Assembly: GCA_002633005.1 (NCBI GenBank)
Contig: NMRA01000110.1
Location: 459,850 to 523,849, forward strand
Origin: Phoronis australis
Taxonomy: Eukaryota > Phoronida > Phoronidae
DNA length: 64,000 bases
Reading direction: 5' to 3'
Program-made: the position numbers and the translations under genes
The notes under the pieces: model-generated
What the model was told of the DNA's origin: nothing
The model's database searches: none
The model's input: only the letters and a program-made list of their open reading frames with translations
Shown: piece after piece, positions 57,955 to 64,000 of the stretch
Position numbering within the stretch: position 1 is the stretch's first letter
How the letters are laid out: each line of letters begins with the position of its first letter

Positions 57955-60900
57955 ATGGGTATAAGTGACCTGTCTGCCATGTTTGAGGTATTGGACCCCT
58001 CCTGCCAGGGTTACCTCACCCCCGAAGACATCCTAGACTTCCACGAGGCTCTTTACTATCAACGTATCGCTGAAGACCAGGTAGAGGGCGCCATTATCCA
58101 CGTGTGTGGTGCCGATGGTGGACTCAAGGTATTCAAGGAAGACTTTCAGGACGTCATTCTGGAACTTGGCCGTCGACGAGAGGTTGAACAGAGGTGTTAT
58201 TGGGACTTTCAGGTAAGGAAAGGGGAACAAGTCTGTGGAGATGCTTTGTGTTTTTACTACTTGCCAGTTATTTGGGAAGTAATCCAAGGCATAGGTATTT
58301 GTTCTTTCTCTAATTGTCAGTCGAAAACCATGTTATTTACTTCAAACTTTAGTTTTACTACATGCACACTTGTTCATTCTCGTACTTTTGATCCCATCAA
58401 TTCAATTCCATCTCAACGCTAACTGGCTGTTTTTCATGTATTTGGATTTTTGACATCAATGGTTGGGAGGCGCTCCTGATAATCTCCCAATATTTTTCTA
58501 AGGCAGACTCATTAGATCGACATCGCAAGCCTTATGTAACCGAGGCATAAATGGAGACCACTAAGGATTTTTTACTGCATTATTACAAATCACCATGCGT
58601 TGATTACATTATGTAATTTAATTAAGCTTCTGTTCTTTCATTTTCTTAATTACATTAATTATGTGGAACTGGTCCTACCGCTTTCTTCTCTTTGTAAATA
58701 AACAATCATAACATCTTATGTTTAATATTTTTGTATCAATGTACAGGCCCTTGATAGAACTGGAAGCAACACGGTCCATTTGAAAGATGCCCTTTTGTTG
58801 TTGAAAGAGACACATGGTGACAAGTTCTCTACACACCTCTGGAACACCTTCATAGCATCACGGCCTGATCCAGCTGTTGACAGTGTTTGCTGGGATGAGA
58901 TTCGAATGTTCCTTTGTAACCAACCAGTGGGGGCTCCTAGTGACTATGACGAAATCTTGTCAATGGAGACATCTATTGACAACAGGAAGAAACAAAAAGA
59001 TGAAGAAGAATACGACAAATACAAAAATCTTATGGTAATTTTGATTGCTGTTTTGTTTTCTCAAGCTTACTGTAGAATGTACTGTCTTAGTAGTTAAAAT
59101 TGATTATCGTTCTTGATTGAATAGTTAACTTAATTAGTTATTACATATTCAATATTTAAATTTCAACATTTTGGAATAATTTTCTGTAGTTACATATCGC
59201 GGGCCATGTCACCAGTGTTAGAAATACAACGTGGCCAGGGGTCAGTGGATTTAGAGCTGCGCCAGTAAACTTTCACATAATTATAGGCCCTATGTAGTTG
59301 TGTTCTCATATTCAAGTAACTGGCCTGGTGTGCCAGCACATTTATTCGCTGAAGGTTGAACACTGCGCGTGACTGATGATGGGTTTCATTTTTATATCGT
59401 ACTCTGTCACATGATCAGGTGTTATATCAGCTTCATAGCTTGATGGAGCAGACGAACAACGAAAGGATCTGAAATCAAATGATTAAATCGGGAATGTTTT
59501 GAGACTCCGTAATCAGATTCTTGTACCTGTGTTTAAATCTGAGATTTTGTTTCAGCATTGTGATGATGTTACTGTGAATTATTCATGTTTATTGCAGCGT
59601 CAAGACAGCAGCCGAGTGTTTGAAGCTAGAGAGAGGGAAGATTACGAAAATAAGGTCAAGAAACAGGCCAAGCGCAAGCAAAACAAGTAAGCTACTATGT
59701 CATGATGGATGTACATTCAGACAGTTACTGGATGCAAAAAGTTTTTATTTTCATATTCAGCCTCTTGGTTGATAAAATACTTTGCGGCCAGTTTTTGTAA
59801 ACCACTTTGTGCGCTTGTATATTTGGACGTGTCCCTGTTCATTGTGTCCAAAACCTGTGCACCTGCGTCTAAGACTGAAATAGATTACAGACATGTCACG
59901 TGTTGAAGACTAAACATAAACCTCATGTGCTTTAGGTTATACTGAACTGGAGTAAAATGTCCAAATTTGGCTAACTTTGGAAATCATCTCGGATATTGCT
60001 GATCAGATTCAAAATGAAAACAATTCTAGACACTGTGCGTTTTGCACTGTTCTTCAAAATGCTGTTGACTTAGTCGAACTTTTGCTTGTGGGTTTGTCAA
60101 ATGTTATGACCAATTGGATTTTTATGTTAGTAAAGACAATGAAATGGAAACAACAGTTTAGAAAACTGTAACTGCGTTTTTTTGAGATTTCATCTTAAAC
60201 ATTTGTATCAAAAAGAAATTTGGTCATGTTATTGTTAAAATCCTTTTGTTATAAATGACTTTTTTTCTTTTTTTTGGTTAATTTTTCTAAAAAGACGTCA
60301 AAAGACCATCTACTAGTGAAATAATTTTTGTAATGTTTCTACTTTGCTTCAATATGTACTTTGACAGAGTTTAATTAATAGTTCTGAAGATTTTGGCTAA
60401 AATCACAGACTTGTCAGAAGGGTTACACATAACAAGTACTCATAAAAAGTGGAAACAGGCTAAAGAAATTAAGTAGATAACCTTAAATTTTAATGAACTG
60501 AACTACAAACTTGGAGCTTGGACTTTTTGACATAGTTGTGATGGGACTTGATTAAAAAATTGAGTATCATGCGTTACGTATTGTGTTATGTTGACCAGGT
60601 GTATCATGTCTTACCTTGTGTTATGTTGACCAGGTGGGAGAAGGATGGGTTGGAGGCCATGTTTAAAGATGATGGAAAGGACGTGGGTGTTGACGAAGTG
60701 AAGAAGATGCAACATCATGTGGGAGTGAACCAGATACTGGACGTATTGGAACACAAGTATAATATGATCCGGGAGAAATTGTTCTGGGACATGCTGCAGA
60801 ATCAAGGTACATGTGAACGCAAACAATGCATGTATTAAAATTAACTTTAAATTGTTTACCCAAGTGCCTCCTTATTGTAGTTTATTGTGAGTTTGCTAAA

Positions 60901-63802
60901 GCCGACTAAGATTAAATTGCTGACTTAAGGCTTATCTCAGATTTCATAAACTGCCATGACAAGGCAGGTGCTAAGAGTCTGTTGATTAACATCCAGTGAT
61001 GTGTTTTGGTGTTATTACATTAGTATCAAGTCGTATCTGGTTCCACGTAGTTGTTGATCATATGCTTGGTGGTTGTACTCCTTCAGAGGACGGTATGTGG
61101 CCATCCCTGCATGAGACAGAGAGAATGGAACAGTTCAGTCAGCTACAGATCCAAGTGAAACACTTGCGCAAAGATGGTACACTGGACAAACACAGCGGTC
61201 GACTGCCCGGGGCTCTGTATAGTCAAGAGGAGTCACTCTATGGTAATCAATCATACAATAGTATCTTACTTATTCAGTGTTCTAGCCAGCAGTGGAAGAT
61301 GATGGGGGGATTTCAGGTCTTGTGTAGAACAGAGGAAATGGCTGTGTGTGCCTGGAGAGTTTGTCTAATTATTATATCTTATTATTACCTGGTTCTCCTG
61401 AGCTCAGAGCATGGAGAACCAGATGTTTGTATGCTACTATTGTATTTTATACATTGGTATATTTAGTGAAACGTGTCTGTTCAATTGTCTTAGCCCCTGG
61501 AAGACCGTGTTACGTAATCGAACACATGAAGATTGTGTAGGGCTCTACAGGCCAACAAATTTGGCAAACTTTGGAACATCATATCTCAGAAATGACTGAT
61601 TGGATTCTCCTGAAACTTTTAGATGCTATACTTTATGCATTGTTCTTCAAATTACATTTAGGAATTGTTTTTATATTAAAAATTATGTACTTTTGCATGA
61701 AGGGCTATCAAAAACAGGAGTGAAAATTCTTCTAAATTGTTTAAAGCGATTTGATTATATTTTTAAAAATGTATAACATTGTTTTTAAGATTTCACCTTA
61801 TTATCAAGCGGCATTTAGTCACGTTGTTTATACCATTGTTTTGCTATAATTTCTTCTTGGCCTAAAATGACATAGTCACATGATCACATGGTCACATGAT
61901 CCAATTGATGTTAGAGTAGAATAAAGTCAAAAATCTTATACTTACCAGTTTTAGAAAATAATATACTTTTACGGAATAAAAATTAATACATAACTTTTTT
62001 AGACATTAGGCTGATGGCACAAAATTGTGCATAAAGTCTGACATAACCTTAATGTTAACGCGAGATTAAAAGTTGTGTAACAGACTTGAATGAAGGTTCA
62101 CTGTCATACCTTTTTAGCATTGATGGGCGAGCCAGTGTCGGTACACTTGGCCAGGAAACAAGAGCTCCTTCAAGAACAGATTGAACTGAAGACGGAAGGA
62201 AAAAGTGACGAAGAGATAGACAGAATAGTGGAACAGAAATACACACTGGATATGCAAGGTCTGATAATCCACTCAATTAGATTTACCCATACTGAACACA
62301 TAAAGAATTACAGAGTTTCACAATATGCCATGTCCTTTTGTCTGCTGATACTTTGTCTTGTACCCATACTGAACACATAAAGTATTACAGAGTTTCACAA
62401 TATGCCATGTCCTTTTGTCTGCTGATACTTTGTCTTGTACCCATACTGAACACATAAAGTATTACAGAGTTTCACAATATGCCATGTCCTTTTGTCTGCT
62501 GGTACTTTGTCTTGTAGCCACTTTATGGTTTTGCTTCAGGCAATCATTGGAGAGATATTACTATAAATAGTTTGTAAAGATTGCCTGCATTGTCCGGATT
62601 TGATATAATATGTGTACAAGGATTTCCACTTTGTTATAATATTGCTGGTCTCTGACATAAGCCACACTTTTCATTTGCACATGGCTGGATAATGTTTAAT
62701 TTAATTATTTAATTAAAGGGAAAGAAAAAAATCCATTACAGGTTACGTAACTCTGTTACCACTCGGATGGCAAATTGAATTATTGTGAGACTACCGAGCT
62801 GAGATTGTGGGCTGGTACTAGCTTTTTTTCCTTCGAACAAATTCTTCTCGATTTAGATCGCGTACTGTTTATTGATACGTCTCTCGTGGAAAATACTGCC
62901 ATTCCGTCATTGCTTGAGACAAGGCTCAGTAAGTGGGTCGTTTCACGTCCATGTGACAGTCATGTGACATTTGTTCCCAAGCACAGGAATAACGGAATTT
63001 GGGTTAAAAACAAGTCAACACCTGTGGAGTATGTACTGGGCATTCTTTATGATCACTAACAATTAAATTGCAAACCGTAGTATTCAGTCATTTACAGATT
63101 GCTAATGAATTTTTAATCTCACCACAAGTTATGTAATCCTTTGTTTCTCTTGTCATATTTTTGTGTAATAACAACTAATTGTAATTTCAGGTTCAAAAAC
63201 CTGTGACAAGTTGCTGATTGACTTGGAGAAGAGATATCGCATTGATTATGACACATTACTGTCCAAAATCAAGTCATCTGACAAGTTGACACGCCCCCAG
63301 TTGGTCACTGAATACTGTCTGTTGATAAGGCAACTACTGACATTGGAGGCGGAGTCACAGTTTACCACGGCAACTGTTGCTGTGGGGTTGGCTGAGAGGA
63401 ACCAGGAAGTAAAGAGTGGAAGGTTTGTATAATGATAGTCTATGTTTGTGGTCTTCATGCGTTGTACAACGGGATATTCTCCACACAGAAAACTAATTTC
63501 ACGTAATATCCACGAGTGATAAACATTCCTGTTCCTATAAGCAGGATTCTTGTCTTCAACTAAATTTGAGGTTGAACAAAGCACCTGTTACTCGCACTTT
63601 TTATTCCAACCTGTTTCACTTCCTTCTTAGATTTGAGCACGATCGTCGTCGACAGGAAAAGCTAGCATCATCTAGACTGTCTATGAAGTCACAGGCGGGT
63701 CTCAATCTGGACTCGCACGACAAAGTGAGGGATCTTGGGATTGTTGACCTTCAGCTGGAGGTTGCGCGAGAAGTCTTCAGCAAATACTCCAATGAAAGAC
63801 AG
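57955..63802 (+). CDS. EF-hand and coiled-coil protein, unnamed (3' end beyond window)
   Basis: Eight exons in frame: 57955-58212, 58747-59034, 59598-59686, 60634-60806, 61087-61242, 62118-62258, 63191-63422 and 63631-63802 (donor, continues). They give 503 residues so far. The N-terminus has degenerate EF-hand loops (LDPSCQGYLTPED near residue 13 and LDRTGSNTVHLKD near residue 87). A long charged helix follows (EAREREDYENKVKKQAKRKQNK), then HKYNMIREKLFWDML. Next come TERMEQFSQLQIQVKHLRKDG and helical, coiled-coil-like segments (ELLQEQIELKTEGKSDEEID, HDRRRQEKLASSRLSMK). No signal peptide or membrane segment. I do not recognise the family; the pattern resembles large calcium-binding coiled-coil proteins of cilia or centrosomes, but that is only an impression. 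The donor at 62259 is GTCTGA, unusually weak. Confidence 0.8.
60578..60634. repeat. 35-bp tandem duplication containing a splice acceptor
   Basis: TTGTGTTATGTTGACCAGGTG occurs at about 60581-60601 and again at 60616-60636. The second copy is the acceptor used for exon 60634-60806. The first is an identical candidate acceptor 35 bases upstream. Confidence 0.85.
62286..62517. repeat. 77-bp tandem repeat, three copies
   Basis: The unit starts CCCATACTGAACACATAAAG and ends ACTTTGTCTTGTA. The copies begin at 62286, 62363 and 62440 and are nearly identical. It sits about 28 bases after the weak donor of exon 62118-62258. Confidence 0.95.
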
Positions 63803-64000
63803 GTTAGATTTTCCGTAGTGGCATTTGCTGTAATGATATCTAGTGCGTCACAGTTCTGTGTGATGTTTTTTATTTTTTTATATTGTGTGATGCTGATTCT
63901 AAACTATAAGTGTAATACTATGAAGCATCTTTTGCATTCATTTGTAAGGATTTTTTAATTCAAATTTGTCAATTTTCTCCGAGATTAGCCCTTTCTTTTA

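Overview
The window is metazoan nuclear DNA from an assembled scaffold with gaps. It is AT-rich, with short coding exons separated by long introns that use GT-AG splice sites, and it has about two dozen intronic minisatellites and several inverted-repeat (MITE-like) elements. Gene content (p21-activated kinase, HSPA14, MANF, RRP9) points to a bilaterian animal. A single MANF/CDNF-type gene and the repeat style suggest a non-vertebrate, perhaps a marine lophotrochozoan or invertebrate deuterostome. I cannot name the species.

Layout: (1) 748-5828, minus strand: 3' half of RRP9 (U3 snoRNP WD40 protein). Its 5' exons are probably lost in the assembly gap at 6686-7256. (2) 8030-27847, plus strand: a group I PAK kinase with a probable noncoding first exon near 8.1 kb, an 8 kb first intron and nine coding exons (575 aa). 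The 3'UTR probably runs to about 29.2-30.1 kb. (3) 45430-33139, minus strand: HSPA14 (ribosome-associated Hsp70-like), twelve coding exons found; the last short exon was not identified. (4) 48262-52227, plus strand: MANF, complete, 182 aa, head-to-head with HSPA14. (5) 56311-55484, minus strand: single-exon 275-aa gene resembling the C1orf74/UPF0739 family. (6) 57955-63802, plus strand: 5' part (503 aa, eight exons) of an EF-hand plus coiled-coil protein I cannot name; it runs off the window.

There is no operon-like cooperation. MANF is an ER-stress protein and HSPA14 a cytosolic ribosome-linked chaperone, and they share one divergent intergenic region. From general knowledge, human CDNF and HSPA14 are also head-to-head neighbours (10p13), and human MANF and RRP9 lie in the same band (3p21), so the window looks like a pre-duplication arrangement.

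The rest is introns, UTRs and spacer with tandem repeats, foldback elements and two assembly gaps. I saw no sign of a bacterial-type system, CRISPR array, rRNA or tRNA. The most unusual structures are a tandem array that has copied a working splice donor of HSPA14, a duplicated splice acceptor in the EF-hand gene, and several hairpin or foldback elements.
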